DNA of 64,000 nucleotides from Planctomycetota bacterium (GTDB lineage Bacteria; Planctomycetota; Planctomycetia; Pirellulales; Pirellulaceae), in assembly GCA_014238905.1 (NCBI GenBank), contig JABAAE010000004.1, forward strand, positions 103,839-167,838, read 5' to 3'. Positions 9,115-19,618 of the stretch are shown one piece after another. A program made the translations under genes and the position numbers. Below the pieces are notes generated by a model, which made no database searches, was not told the DNA's origin, and was given only the letters and a program-made list of their open reading frames with translations. Every line of letters begins with the position of its first letter. Position 1 is the stretch's first letter.

Positions 9115-9600
9115 TTATCTTCTTGATCTGCCCAGATGGCGTTTGATGAAATCTGCCTGGGAACGGATTTTATTTTTTTGGAATGGTGATTTGGACTCCA
9201 GCTCCTTACCGCTATTTGTTGCACGCGACTGGCGAGCTGATCTTAGCAACGCCTGATCAAGCTCTTTCATATTATAAATTTGAACCCTGGCTGCTGCGGT
9301 CGATGCTGACTGCGAATACCCGGATGACCTGTTGCCGAAAAGCCTTCCCGCATACGGCAGGTTATTCAATAGCGGCACCCCACGGGAAACCGACCCCCAA
9401 GCGGACTGCTTGACTGATCCAAGCATCGCCTGTCCATGATCTGGAACATTCAACGTCGAATTCAATCTGAAAAAAGAAAAAGAGGGCAGCTGAAGTGATT
9501 GCCGCGGTTGCTGTTGTGCCACGCTGGATTGAGACGGCACGAATACCCCGCAGATCGCCATGGCTACCGTTATGGCAAATCTCCTTGTGATCTTTTCCAT
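9115..9600 (-). CDS. Small secreted protein with a secretin C-terminal signature
   Basis: The 161-residue protein has a signal peptide (KITRRFAITVAMAICGVFV...SVAQ). Its centre reads 'TLNVPDHGQAMLGSVKQS' then 'GVPLLNNLPYAGRLFGN'. This is the pattern found at the end of the secretin domain, and it aligns with the CpaC of this same window ('TAVQLREGQTLALAGLIQNR' then 'GIPGLKDMPWIGSLFRR'). The rest of a secretin (N-domains, most of the beta-barrel) is absent, so it cannot form a normal pore alone. The ATG at 9600 was preferred to a TTG at 9615 because it leaves a compact signal peptide. It may be a member of a planctomycete family of mini-secretin proteins or a secretin relic. Confidence 0.6.
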   Translation of the reverse strand: MEKITRRFAITVAMAICGVFVPSQSSVAQQQPRQSLQLPSFSFFRLNSTLNVPDHGQAMLGSVKQSAWGSVSRGVPLLNNLPYAGRLFGNRSSGYSQSASTAAARVQIYNMKELDQALLRSARQSRATNSGKELESKSPFQKNKIRSQADFIKRHLGRSRR

Positions 9601-9789
9601 GGAGTCTACTTTCAAAAAACAATAAAACTGGAATCCAGCTGAATCGCCACATCAGTGTCTTTTTCCCCAACCACCGCAGAAGCGATGGACAGGGAAATTA
9701 ATTTTCAGGGAGTAAAAATCCCAACATCATTCTGTCTCGCCATTCTAAACGAATTCAAAAGGCCTGCTAACTGCCCCATTTGCCGCTGT

Positions 9790-11202
9790 CTAGAATAACT
9801 GGGGGCCAGGTTGAAATCCCAACAGGCGTACCTTTTTCTCCTCCTCCATAGCCTGCTCTTCGTATCCAAGACTCCAAAGCACCCGGGAATAATGATTCCG
9901 CTCGACCGCTTCGTTCCTTTGGACACTCCTCTTTCTTTCGGCAGTATCAGATGGCATTGCAATGAACTGGCTGTTTTCCGGAAACCGGTCCTCAAACAGT
10001 TTCAATACCTCTTGCAGCTCAAGCGTCACCTCTATATCCCGTTTCGCCTGTTGGTAGTCCAAATTCGCTGTTTGCTCTCGGTTCCAAAACTCTCCTCCAT
10101 TGGTCTGGTTGTCGATCATGTTGGCGACCGCAGCATCGCCAAGTGCCATATGGACTACCGCACGGGTATCGAAATAGTGATGGAGTTCAAAGGCCAGAGA
10201 GTAATAAACCGCATCATTTAGTTCAAAGTTGACCTCTTCGTTATTAATTTTCTCCGAGGACAACTCCGCAAGCTGCCGACGAACCTCGTTGACTTGAATA
10301 TCGTTATCCGACTGTTCTGCCAACAGTTGAATTCGATTCAAAATCAACCATTGTTTTTTCAAGCTCAACACTTTTTCCAGCGCTACCAGCCTCTTGGACA
10401 AAATTGTCTTTTTTTGAACTTCTTCACCGGGCAATTCCGCAAGCTGAGATTTCAATTCCAACATCGATTGAAACTTCGCGTCATAACCGGTGATTTCTTT
10501 ACGAATATTTTGGAGCACCGCTTGATAGGCCGCCAAGGCCTTTTCATATTGTGAAGTCCTCTCGTAAAGATAGGGAATACAAAGCGAGGCATTCCAATCC
10601 TCTTGTTCAAAATGCGAAATCACCGCATCCATCATTTTTTTGGCGATCATCAAGTCAACTCCGCCAATGGCGCTGACGTAGGCCAAACCATTCAAGTATT
10701 GCCGGTGACTCGCCTTGCCCAACTGACCTGCCAACTCGTCCGCCGACAGACTCCTGAAATCGGCAGGCAGGCCGGTCATCGGTAACAACTTCAACATCGT
10801 TTGCACCGCGGAGCGGTTTTGTTTGAGTGAGAGTAGCAGCTTTGCCTTGAAATTTAAAAAATAGTATTTCTGTTCTGGCGAAGCATATTCGTTTGCTTTG
10901 TTAATGTGGGAAAGCGCTTCTTCAAAATGCTCTTCATGAGCGGAAATCTCCGCCAGCCGATACCAAGTGACTGCCTGCTTCGGTTTTCGGGCAGCAATCC
11001 CTTCATAAATTTGCCGAGCCTCGGCAAATTGTTCCGTCTTTTGAAGCTCCAGGGCTGCCGCATATCGCCAGCGATCCGGGGAAAACATTCCCTCCAGAAA
11101 CGGCCAAGTGGTGGCTAGAATGAAAAAAAGAATCATTCCTCGATCCGACGCCGAGAGCTTTTTCGATTTTTCTGGCAATGTTGTTCCCGTAAAGTCCTTC
11201 AA
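9790..11202 (-). CDS. Membrane-anchored TPR protein, unknown function
   Basis: A 470-residue protein. A single hydrophobic segment near residues 23-40 (MILFFILATTWPFLEGMF) follows a short charged N-terminus. Two or more TPR-like helical pairs follow: 'AAALELQKTEQFAEARQIYE', 'TWYRLAEISAHEEHFEEAL' and later 'TSQYEKALAAYQAVLQ'. The second half is rich in Leu, Glu and Gln and probably coiled coil. It likely serves as a protein-binding scaffold at the inner membrane. The listed start is a TTG; an ATG at 11136 just before the membrane segment is an alternative. It lies 52 bp after glnD in the same orientation and may be cotranscribed with it. Confidence 0.65.
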   Translation of the reverse strand: MKDFTGTTLPEKSKKLSASDRGMILFFILATTWPFLEGMFSPDRWRYAAALELQKTEQFAEARQIYEGIAARKPKQAVTWYRLAEISAHEEHFEEALSHINKANEYASPEQKYYFLNFKAKLLLSLKQNRSAVQTMLKLLPMTGLPADFRSLSADELAGQLGKASHRQYLNGLAYVSAIGGVDLMIAKKMMDAVISHFEQEDWNASLCIPYLYERTSQYEKALAAYQAVLQNIRKEITGYDAKFQSMLELKSQLAELPGEEVQKKTILSKRLVALEKVLSLKKQWLILNRIQLLAEQSDNDIQVNEVRRQLAELSSEKINNEEVNFELNDAVYYSLAFELHHYFDTRAVVHMALGDAAVANMIDNQTNGGEFWNREQTANLDYQQAKRDIEVTLELQEVLKLFEDRFPENSQFIAMPSDTAERKRSVQRNEAVERNHYSRVLWSLGYEEQAMEEEKKVRLLGFQPGPQLF

Positions 11203-11254
11203 CCCGTTTATCTCAAGGGCATTTCAGCCCCGCCATTCACCTGAAGAAACAATA

Positions 11255-13861
11255 TCAGGAATTAATTCGTTCTAACAATGTTGTTTTTATTTTATCTATG
11301 CGTTGTTCACTTCTTATTTTTTTGCCATCTACATTTGTCACATAAAACACATCCACGACCTGATCCAAATACGTCCCCACCTTGGCGGCAGCAATCTGCA
11401 GCTTCAAATCATGTAAACACTGGGTAATAGTATAAAGCAAACCGGTCTTGTCGTGGGTAAATACGTCAATAATCGTTGCCCTGTCAGCAGTATTGTTATC
11501 GATCAAAACTCGCGTCGGAAAGGTCGCCACTTCGGTCGATGGCCCCTCTCTCTTCCCCCAGACCTTCTGAAATTGAGGCTCGGAATAATCCCCGCTGAGC
11601 GTATTTGAGATTCGTTCTTTCACCTGTTCAATACGTTGCTGAATAATTGTATCGGTAACCTCCGGGTCAGAGACCTTGAATCGGTAAAGAATCGTCCCTT
11701 GAGTTGGCCGGCAAATATCGACTCCAAGAATTTCAAGCCGCGCACTCGTCAATGCTCCCGTAATCTTATGGAAAACCGCCGCGTATGGACGATCCTTTTT
11801 TCCCACCAGATATTCAAACGAGGATTGACTCGCAAATTTCCTGGCATGAACTGTAATCTGATCGTCGGACAAGAGACTTAATTGCTTAACAATCTCCAAG
11901 ACCTCGTCCTGCGACCAGGTTTCAAAAAAATCTGCTGGAAGGTGACGGCTGATGGCTAGCTGTGTTTCATCGTCAAGTTGTTCAATTTTTTCCACAACCA
12001 GAGTTTTCACCTCTGCATTTTCAAATTCCTGGCTGTCTTTTTCAGACTCTGCTGAAAGCTGGCAGAGTGACCTGTAGTACAATTCCGCCACCAGGCTAAA
12101 TTTCCATTCGGTTAACGTATCCGGACCAACCGCTTCAAGATCGGCGCACGTCAATACAAACATCATCTTTAACATGTCGGTGGATCCCAAGTCCGCCGCA
12201 AACGATGCAACCATGGCTTGATCGTTTGTATCCCTGCGAAAGGCTAAATGAGCCATCATCAAATGATTTTTGATCAGAAAAACCAGGTCGCTGGTTTCCT
12301 GGTCACTCAGGTTAAGCTGTTCTCCAGATTCTTTTGCGATTCTCGCGCCAACCAGACTATGATCTTCATCAAACCCCTTTCCGGAGTCGTGAAGCAAGAG
12401 AGCCAAATGCAGTACCTTTTTATCTTTGATACTGGTGTAGCATCTGCCGAGTATGTCATCGCGCTGCAGGTATCCGGTCGCTGCTTCCACAGCCCGAATA
12501 GAATGTTCATCAACGGTATACTTATGATATTCATTGAATTGAACAAGACACCGTATGTGGGCAAATGCAGGAATTATTTTTTCGAGAACCCGCATTTCAT
12601 GCAGGCGACGTAATAGATCACCAAGCCGGTTGGTATCAGACATAAAGGTGCAAAACCGCCAAGCCGATGTCGATGACAACTGGAGTTTGTCAACACTTAA
12701 CATGGAAGACCGAATGCTCTGCCACGTGGGATGATCAATTTTTTTATTGTGGAGATTTGCCAGCGACAACAGGTGCAAGACACCCTCCAAGTTGCCGTTG
12801 ACGTATTTCAGTCCCTTTTTGGTGGTTGAAATACGATAGGGTCCGACCAAAAAATAGCCTTCTTCCTGATGAGCAAACAGAGGGGTGAACAGATCGCTGA
12901 AATAAAACCGAAGTTTCGCCGAAGCCATCGTATGATCTGCTGCATAAACCACTTGGCTTGTATGATCGAAATAATCACGCATTAATCTTTCGACCGGAAG
13001 AACTCCATGGTCCGCTGAATAGCCCCAAAGCGAAGCAATCCGAACCTGCTCATTCATGCCCAGTACATCACGTGCCTTGCCCGCTTCAAAATGCATTTCG
13101 TTCCGAAGTCTCAAGAGAAACTTGTAAGCTTCGGTAACAACCTGGTGATCCGATTCCGCGATTCCGCTTACCTTTGACAGCTCATCAAGATCAGATTTGC
13201 CAAACTTGGTGAATCCAAGCCAGCGAATGAGATGAATATCCCTTAAACCTCCTCGCGTCTTTTTGATATTGGGACGCAACAAGAATGCTGTGTCGCCGTT
13301 CGCTTGGCGTTCCTCTATCCGAGCATTTTCAAGAGCTCGAATCAGGGCATGGGGGCGGCGTTGCGAATGCCTCGCAAGCCTGGAAAGAAACTTACTGTAA
13401 ATACCAACACTACCTGCCAGATAACGCGACTCCAACAATGATGTATATATTTTGACATCCTTAAGGGCCAAGGAAACAGCATCGGACGGCGTTCGCGTAC
13501 TGAAGCCAAGATCAAAACCTACATCGACGATATTTTGTGATAATCTTCTGGCAAAAACTTCCACTTTGGCAAGAGCATCGGGGCGATAAAGCAGCATCAA
13601 GTCGATGTCTGAATAGGGTGCTAAATCGCGTCGACCATAACCGCCATGGGGAACAATCGCTATCTTGCGCTCGATATCTTTGCGGTTGCCATCGGTCGAA
13701 AAGTCCAAGGCTTCATGGACAAGGTCCAGCATCAACGTATCGGCCAGATCCGCCAACCCGGAAGTCACTTGTTTGCCAGATAGTCCAGCGTCATGCTGGT
13801 GGCGTAAATCCTGCCTTCCGGCCGCCAGCTTTTCACGTACTTTCTCAACAATAGGCAGCAT
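11255..13861 (-). CDS. glnD: [Protein-PII] uridylyltransferase / uridylyl-removing enzyme
   Basis: The 868-residue protein is close to the usual length of GlnD. It has the nucleotidyltransferase signature HGGYGRRDLAPYSDIDLM (residues about 72-89) with the paired catalytic Asp residues, then an HD phosphohydrolase domain ('LHLALLLHDSGKG'), and two C-terminal ACT domains (the last containing 'DKTGLLYTITQCLHDL'). GlnD senses glutamine and adds or removes UMP on the PII protein. The ATG at 13861 was taken in preference to an adjacent GTG. It lies 151 bp downstream of glnB in the same direction, so sensor enzyme and target are probably one operon. Confidence 0.95.
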   Translation of the reverse strand: MLPIVEKVREKLAAGRQDLRHQHDAGLSGKQVTSGLADLADTLMLDLVHEALDFSTDGNRKDIERKIAIVPHGGYGRRDLAPYSDIDLMLLYRPDALAKVEVFARRLSQNIVDVGFDLGFSTRTPSDAVSLALKDVKIYTSLLESRYLAGSVGIYSKFLSRLARHSQRRPHALIRALENARIEERQANGDTAFLLRPNIKKTRGGLRDIHLIRWLGFTKFGKSDLDELSKVSGIAESDHQVVTEAYKFLLRLRNEMHFEAGKARDVLGMNEQVRIASLWGYSADHGVLPVERLMRDYFDHTSQVVYAADHTMASAKLRFYFSDLFTPLFAHQEEGYFLVGPYRISTTKKGLKYVNGNLEGVLHLLSLANLHNKKIDHPTWQSIRSSMLSVDKLQLSSTSAWRFCTFMSDTNRLGDLLRRLHEMRVLEKIIPAFAHIRCLVQFNEYHKYTVDEHSIRAVEAATGYLQRDDILGRCYTSIKDKKVLHLALLLHDSGKGFDEDHSLVGARIAKESGEQLNLSDQETSDLVFLIKNHLMMAHLAFRRDTNDQAMVASFAADLGSTDMLKMMFVLTCADLEAVGPDTLTEWKFSLVAELYYRSLCQLSAESEKDSQEFENAEVKTLVVEKIEQLDDETQLAISRHLPADFFETWSQDEVLEIVKQLSLLSDDQITVHARKFASQSSFEYLVGKKDRPYAAVFHKITGALTSARLEILGVDICRPTQGTILYRFKVSDPEVTDTIIQQRIEQVKERISNTLSGDYSEPQFQKVWGKREGPSTEVATFPTRVLIDNNTADRATIIDVFTHDKTGLLYTITQCLHDLKLQIAAAKVGTYLDQVVDVFYVTNVDGKKIRSEQRIDKIKTTLLERINS

Positions 13862-14012
13862 CACGCCAACTTTACAAGTCTGGACAACGGGACCTTAGGA
13901 CGTGAACGTCCTTGAAAAGATCACCGCCGGGGCGAATCAATCGCCAATCGATGGAATTCACCTGCTTGGATTCCTCGACGACCGGACCATCATTGATCAC
14001 CGACGGTCCACT

Positions 14013-14685
<673 letters not shown>

Positions 14686-17600
14686 TTATCCTGCCTTGGA
14701 ATTTCGAGCCGCGATCTGGGATGGCACATTGTAAACCGAGGGCTCATCGATCCCATCGCCATCAAAATCACCAACAACCGGTTTATCGCCGGCAGTACCC
14801 AACTCAAAAACCTTGTCGGTGACCTCCAATTCGCCGTTACCATTGGAGTCAATCATCCAGGTTCCTCCCCGGAACACGCCTAATTGCTCAATCCCATCGC
14901 CGTTAAAATCACCGACAACTGGCAAATCACCCTGACGGCCAAATTGTCGCACACTATCCCTTGCCGTTAACCGTCCATCGCCGTCGGTGTCCAATTTCCA
15001 GTCGCCGTTATTGAAAACCCCGATGTTGCGAACACCATCTCCATTCCAATCTCCGGTAACCGGTAAGTCCTGTTGAGAACCAAATCGAAACACGTGATCA
15101 ATCAGGTCTGCCCGCGTCTTACCATTGGCATGTATCTTGAGCTTTCTATGACCAACCGCTGCATTTTCTTTGCTGGGCGGAATATTTTTCGAATCTCTGG
15201 CAAGATCATTTTCTAAATCGGGCAGGCCGGGATCGGTGTCGATGGCCCGCAGATCATTAGGCCATTGCAGACCGTAAATGCCAATGTCATCCTTGCCATC
15301 TCCATCCCAATCCCCCACGACGGGGAAATCCGTCTCGCTGCCCAGTTCAGCCCACAGGTCTTCCCGATCCCATTTGGTGTTACCGTTAATGTCAACGAAC
15401 CAAAATCCGTTGCTAAACATCATCAACTCGTCGGTCCCATCTCCATTGAAATCACCGGCCAATGGAATCCCATCTGCCATCCCGTAGATCACCTCCCGAG
15501 TCTGAGGAGCCTGATCAATTTCAGCAATTGTCTGTTTGCTAATACTCCAAATTCCGACCGTCATTCGAACCGCACTCCATTCCGACTCCGAAAGATAGGA
15601 TGCGGTATTCCACTGCGTTTCCAGTTCCTGATCCCCACGCGGAGAACCACCGTTGATCACGCTCAAATGCCAGCTATACGCCGAAGCAGCTGGAGGTGCT
15701 GACAAGCCACCAATCGCAATGGCGGGCGTACCGCCACTAAATCCTCGGACCATCGTTGGAGCAACGAATTTAGGACCTACCTGGGAAATCGGGGGATTGA
15801 ACGGAGGAACCGTGGGAGGGATGGAAGTCGGCACTTCTGTGGTCTCGGTGGCGATCTCACTGAAGTTGTTCAGCTGTGCGTTGTCTCCCCAATTGACGGC
15901 AATTCTAAGGATCGCGTCATTTGCGGGATCAACGCCGACCGACAGAGTACTGAGCACAAATGGATCGATGCTATCGGTTGGATTGATGGGGATTCCACTA
16001 TTGGTTCCAGCGGTATCAATATGGTCGACAAATCCAGCCGGCTGAATTTCAAAGACGCCGTAGTTACCCTGCGGGAGACCCGTAAATTGATAAAACCCGT
16101 CGTTGCCGGTTGTCGTCCGAATGGGACCAGAACTATAGGTGCCGGACAATGCCTGATCGCCGGTGATAGGATCTCCGGTAATGCCATTACGCAATTCCAG
16201 AACAACTCCAGCCAAAAGCTGATCGTCGGGGGTTAATTGTCCGTCACGCAGCAGGGTAGCCTCAGCTCTTGTCAGCGTGGCATCTTGGGGTAGTGAAATC
16301 ACACTGCCGTCCTGGAAAACAAATCCAGAAATAGTGGCCGCAGGTGCTTCGCAGAAGTTGTAATCCACCAAGTGGTCTTCTGCCATAATGACAATCGATG
16401 AAAGGAGGTTCTCGGTTGCCAAACCCCCTCCTGCTGTACCACCGTTGAGATAACTGCCTATTGTCTCCCCGGCTGAAAAATAGCTACTGGGCTGAATTTG
16501 TCGAATCGAATATACGCCCGGTAACAAACCGTCAAATCGATAACCACCCGATGGATCGGTGACCTGCACGTCCAACACCGTACCTGTTTCATTGAGCAAC
16601 TGCACGATAACAGCGGGCAAAGGCAGCTCGCCTTCGGCTGGATCCAAGCGACAATTATCGTTCAGATCAGTATGCACCGTTCCCTCGATGATCGCCTCGC
16701 GGATTTCGCCGAAATCATAATCCACGCCGACGTCTCCGGGATTCATCACGATCTGGCTAAATTCATCATTACCCTGGACGCCGTTGGTCAGACCGTTCAC
16801 CGAGCCCAGCGTATCGATCCCGTCCAAATAGTCCAATGGCTGGTTCTCCCGCACCGAATAGCGACTCGCAGGCAAGCCATCAAACCGGTAGTCTCCATTG
16901 GCATCGGTCAGGTGGGTTGTAAGAACCTGCCCATTCTCATTGAGGAGCTCAATGGTGACTCCTGAGATCCCCAATTCACCGGGTTCCTGAATTCCATTGT
17001 TATTTCGGTCATGGTAAACCGTGCCCGCTATAGATGCGTGTCGGGGAGTAAGATCAAATTCCATGATGGCACCCGCAGTCCGGTTTTCACCGAAATTGCT
17101 ACCGTTTTTCGACGGCAACGCAGAGAGTTCACCATTGCCTCCCCCGACGTTTGATCCAAAAGCATAGTCGTATTCAAAACGACCAATCGTGGTCGAAGGA
17201 TCCGGCGTTAAATGATAGGCCGTGTCATCGATGGTAAATTCCATGGCTGACCCGGCAAACTCAATGCCGGAGGTAACCTGATCATCGGTTTTAAATGAAA
17301 AAAACTGGTCTACATCGATGGTAAATGCAAGCACGTCCTGAGACTGCAAATCGATCAGATCAAGCACCAATCGCGTCCCCCCATCCACAACAGTAGCACT
17401 GACTTCACCCGCAGTAATTCCGACACTGTCGGCTGACCATTGAAAACCACTCGCTCCACCCACTCCGAGATGGTTACCGGCCACACCGTCGGGGATCACA
17501 TCAAAATAAACATCGGTATCGCCTGTGCCTGGAGTCCCGTTCTGGTTCCCGTCAATAACGATGCGGGTCACATTCGAAGTAGAGGAACCACCCTCGAAAG

Positions 17601-17820
17601 ATACATAAAACTGGTCCGGTTCAGCGTCTGTACCTCCATCACCCTCGATATAGACAGCTCCAATCACCAGTGGATTCGCCGTTAACATTCGCCGCTCCTC
17701 CATGGTTTCAATCAAGAGTGAACGATGATGATGGGAAACGGCCTCGCCAGGAGCTTCCTGAGCCATTTTTTTTTCGCAATTCGATTGCGGATTTCCGAGT
17801 AAACGTTTGATAAAACTCAT
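14686..17820 (-). CDS. Large secreted protein with SdrD/Cna-B-like and FG-GAP (VCBS) repeats
   Basis: The 1044-residue protein starts after a strong AAGGAGGA ribosome binding site at 17820. The N-terminus carries 'ETMEERRMLTAN', which resembles the LEPR-XLL type motif found on planctomycete exported giant proteins. It then has a beta-rich domain (to about residue 250) and three SdrD B-like repeats, each opening with an 'I.GTV' or 'ISGFV' strand and ending 'YRFDGLPA.RYSVRE' or similar. A low-complexity Pro/Thr stretch ('PTSIPPTVPPFNPPISQ') follows, then five GD(F/W)(N/D)GDG calcium-binding repeats near the C-terminus, as in integrin-like FG-GAP propellers. It is probably a surface or extracellular structural or adhesion protein. 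No dockerin or sorting tail is clear. Confidence 0.82.
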   Translation of the reverse strand: MSFIKRLLGNPQSNCEKKMAQEAPGEAVSHHHRSLLIETMEERRMLTANPLVIGAVYIEGDGGTDAEPDQFYVSFEGGSSTSNVTRIVIDGNQNGTPGTGDTDVYFDVIPDGVAGNHLGVGGASGFQWSADSVGITAGEVSATVVDGGTRLVLDLIDLQSQDVLAFTIDVDQFFSFKTDDQVTSGIEFAGSAMEFTIDDTAYHLTPDPSTTIGRFEYDYAFGSNVGGGNGELSALPSKNGSNFGENRTAGAIMEFDLTPRHASIAGTVYHDRNNNGIQEPGELGISGVTIELLNENGQVLTTHLTDANGDYRFDGLPASRYSVRENQPLDYLDGIDTLGSVNGLTNGVQGNDEFSQIVMNPGDVGVDYDFGEIREAIIEGTVHTDLNDNCRLDPAEGELPLPAVIVQLLNETGTVLDVQVTDPSGGYRFDGLLPGVYSIRQIQPSSYFSAGETIGSYLNGGTAGGGLATENLLSSIVIMAEDHLVDYNFCEAPAATISGFVFQDGSVISLPQDATLTRAEATLLRDGQLTPDDQLLAGVVLELRNGITGDPITGDQALSGTYSSGPIRTTTGNDGFYQFTGLPQGNYGVFEIQPAGFVDHIDTAGTNSGIPINPTDSIDPFVLSTLSVGVDPANDAILRIAVNWGDNAQLNNFSEIATETTEVPTSIPPTVPPFNPPISQVGPKFVAPTMVRGFSGGTPAIAIGGLSAPPAASAYSWHLSVINGGSPRGDQELETQWNTASYLSESEWSAVRMTVGIWSISKQTIAEIDQAPQTREVIYGMADGIPLAGDFNGDGTDELMMFSNGFWFVDINGNTKWDREDLWAELGSETDFPVVGDWDGDGKDDIGIYGLQWPNDLRAIDTDPGLPDLENDLARDSKNIPPSKENAAVGHRKLKIHANGKTRADLIDHVFRFGSQQDLPVTGDWNGDGVRNIGVFNNGDWKLDTDGDGRLTARDSVRQFGRQGDLPVVGDFNGDGIEQLGVFRGGTWMIDSNGNGELEVTDKVFELGTAGDKPVVGDFDGDGIDEPSVYNVPSQIAARNSKAG

Positions 17821-17918
17821 GTTTGATCCTCCTTGATTTGAGATTGATCATCCAATAATCAAAACTCTTTTGGCGTTGCGGGAACGCCGAGCTCTGCCGA
17901 AGCAGAAAAAAGGGTTAA

Positions 17919-19277
17919 TTACTTTTCTGTATTCAAATTTTCCGTCAACGACTCGGGCAAAGGGCGAAGTATTAAATCGCCCGATACGGGAGCGACCGGA
18001 AACGAACTTGATACTGCTTCCGGGTTTCCATTTCGGCCGTCACTGTCTGGATTGTTAATGCTGAGCCAATCGGATGGTTCAGACTTGCCCTTCGGATCCG
18101 GCACTTGATTGGATGGCAACTTTGAGAAACGGGATGCCGCTTGTTCGGCATCCGGCTGATCTTCTACTGACAGAAACCGGTTCCGGTAGCGGGCTACTCG
18201 CGGAAACGTTGTCGATGCCACTTCGTTATTTCGTTCACCCTTTTGAGAATCAGTAAGCTGACGATTTGACTGATTTTCAGACCGCCGAGCATGAACCCAG
18301 GAGCCTTCGACTTGCCAGACCTTGATTTGCGTATCAAAACTCCCCGAAATCAGCTCTCCGTTGTCGACACAAAGACAACAGACGGTTCCCCGGTGCCCTT
18401 CCAGAAAACCGGTTTCCGAGCGATCTGCCAAATCAATAATTCGAATCAGATTGTCACTGGCACCCACCGCAAACTTGCCGGCGGCAATTTCCACCACTGA
18501 ATAAAATTTTGCCGGTGCCGAGACCAGCGTTTCAATTTTTTTTGTGACCAGATCAATACATCGAACAGTTCGGTCTTCGGAGCAACTGACTATTTTTTGA
18601 CCATCACTTTGAAAAACGACATCACGAACCCAGCGATGGTGTGCGGGGAAATCGTCCAGTTGTTTTCCGGTGTCAGTGCTAAAGAGTCGAATGGTTCCAT
18701 TGCGGCTTCCGACGGCAACTGAGTTGCCATCTGGAGAAAATGAAACGGTCCGGTTGTCGTTATCCGGGCACTCCAACGTGTGGACCCGTTTTCTTTCTTT
18801 AAAATGATAAAGATGCAGTTTGGAACTGAATCCCACGGTCGCCAACCACTTTCCGCTACGGTCGATGTCAAGGTCCGTAATTGCCCGGTCTTCAGTAGCA
18901 AACCGATCAAAACGATGATGATTCTCAGCGTTCCAGATCATGATTTTTCGATCTGCACCAGCCGTTAGCAGCGTCTGAGCGTCTGGATGAAACTTGGCGG
19001 TTTTGATCCAATCTGAATGCGTCTCCAAAATGGTGATCAACTTTCCCGTCTTGCGGTCTTGGATACGTACTACGTGGTCGTCTCCAACAATCGCAAGTTG
19101 AGAGGTGCCAGGGCGTACAGAAAGAGCTGTAGGAACGCCAGCATGAGTATTGTTGCGTTGAGCGGAAATCTGCAGAGCATGGGCTGACCATTTTAAATCC
19201 GCCGGATTTTCCGCCTTCACGACTACCGCCATGAGTAACAACGCTAGCGTGAAACGAGCTGTCATATCAATTTTCAT
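17919..19277 (-). CDS. Secreted WD40-repeat protein
   Basis: A signal peptide (RFTLALLLMAVVVKA) is followed by about seven WD40 repeats between residues 45 and 325, for example 'HSDWIKTAKFHPDAQTLLTA', 'RTVSFSPDGNSVAVGS' and 'HRGTVCCLCVDNGELISGS'. These should form one beta-propeller exported to the periplasm. The remaining 120 residues are polar and probably disordered. WD40 propellers bind other proteins; the partner is unknown. The gene follows the SdrD/FG-GAP gene's promoter side in the same orientation, with 98 bp between them. Confidence 0.82.
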   Translation of the reverse strand: MKIDMTARFTLALLLMAVVVKAENPADLKWSAHALQISAQRNNTHAGVPTALSVRPGTSQLAIVGDDHVVRIQDRKTGKLITILETHSDWIKTAKFHPDAQTLLTAGADRKIMIWNAENHHRFDRFATEDRAITDLDIDRSGKWLATVGFSSKLHLYHFKERKRVHTLECPDNDNRTVSFSPDGNSVAVGSRNGTIRLFSTDTGKQLDDFPAHHRWVRDVVFQSDGQKIVSCSEDRTVRCIDLVTKKIETLVSAPAKFYSVVEIAAGKFAVGASDNLIRIIDLADRSETGFLEGHRGTVCCLCVDNGELISGSFDTQIKVWQVEGSWVHARRSENQSNRQLTDSQKGERNNEVASTTFPRVARYRNRFLSVEDQPDAEQAASRFSKLPSNQVPDPKGKSEPSDWLSINNPDSDGRNGNPEAVSSSFPVAPVSGDLILRPLPESLTENLNTEK

Positions 19278-19618
19278 AAATCTTCTTTGGTCTTGTTATT
19301 TTGAAATGATCTGCCGGCGGCAAATAATTGCGACAAGACGCTGTAGGGCCAAATTGCGAATCCTATCTTTTCGTCTATCGGCAGAGTCGAATCTCGATCT
19401 TGGCCTAGCGTCTAAGAATCAGGAGAATTTGACACAGTGCTAACGATTGATCGGAATTGAAGATCTATTCCCCTGATTCCTGCAAGAAAAAATCGAATTT
19501 TCCAAAGTGACCGAGGAGTGGAAAAATCGAAACCGGTCAAAACCGCAGAATCTTAAGAGTTTGCCAACGATGGGCGCAGCAGGAAGCGTTCGCCCCACCC
19601 ACTAATGGAATCAACCGG
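19278..19618. other. Intergenic region upstream of the WD40 gene
   Basis: About 340 bp between the WD40 gene start and the end of the decayed PSD2-type relic. No open frame with a recognisable product was found. It should contain the WD40 gene promoter. Confidence 0.35.
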
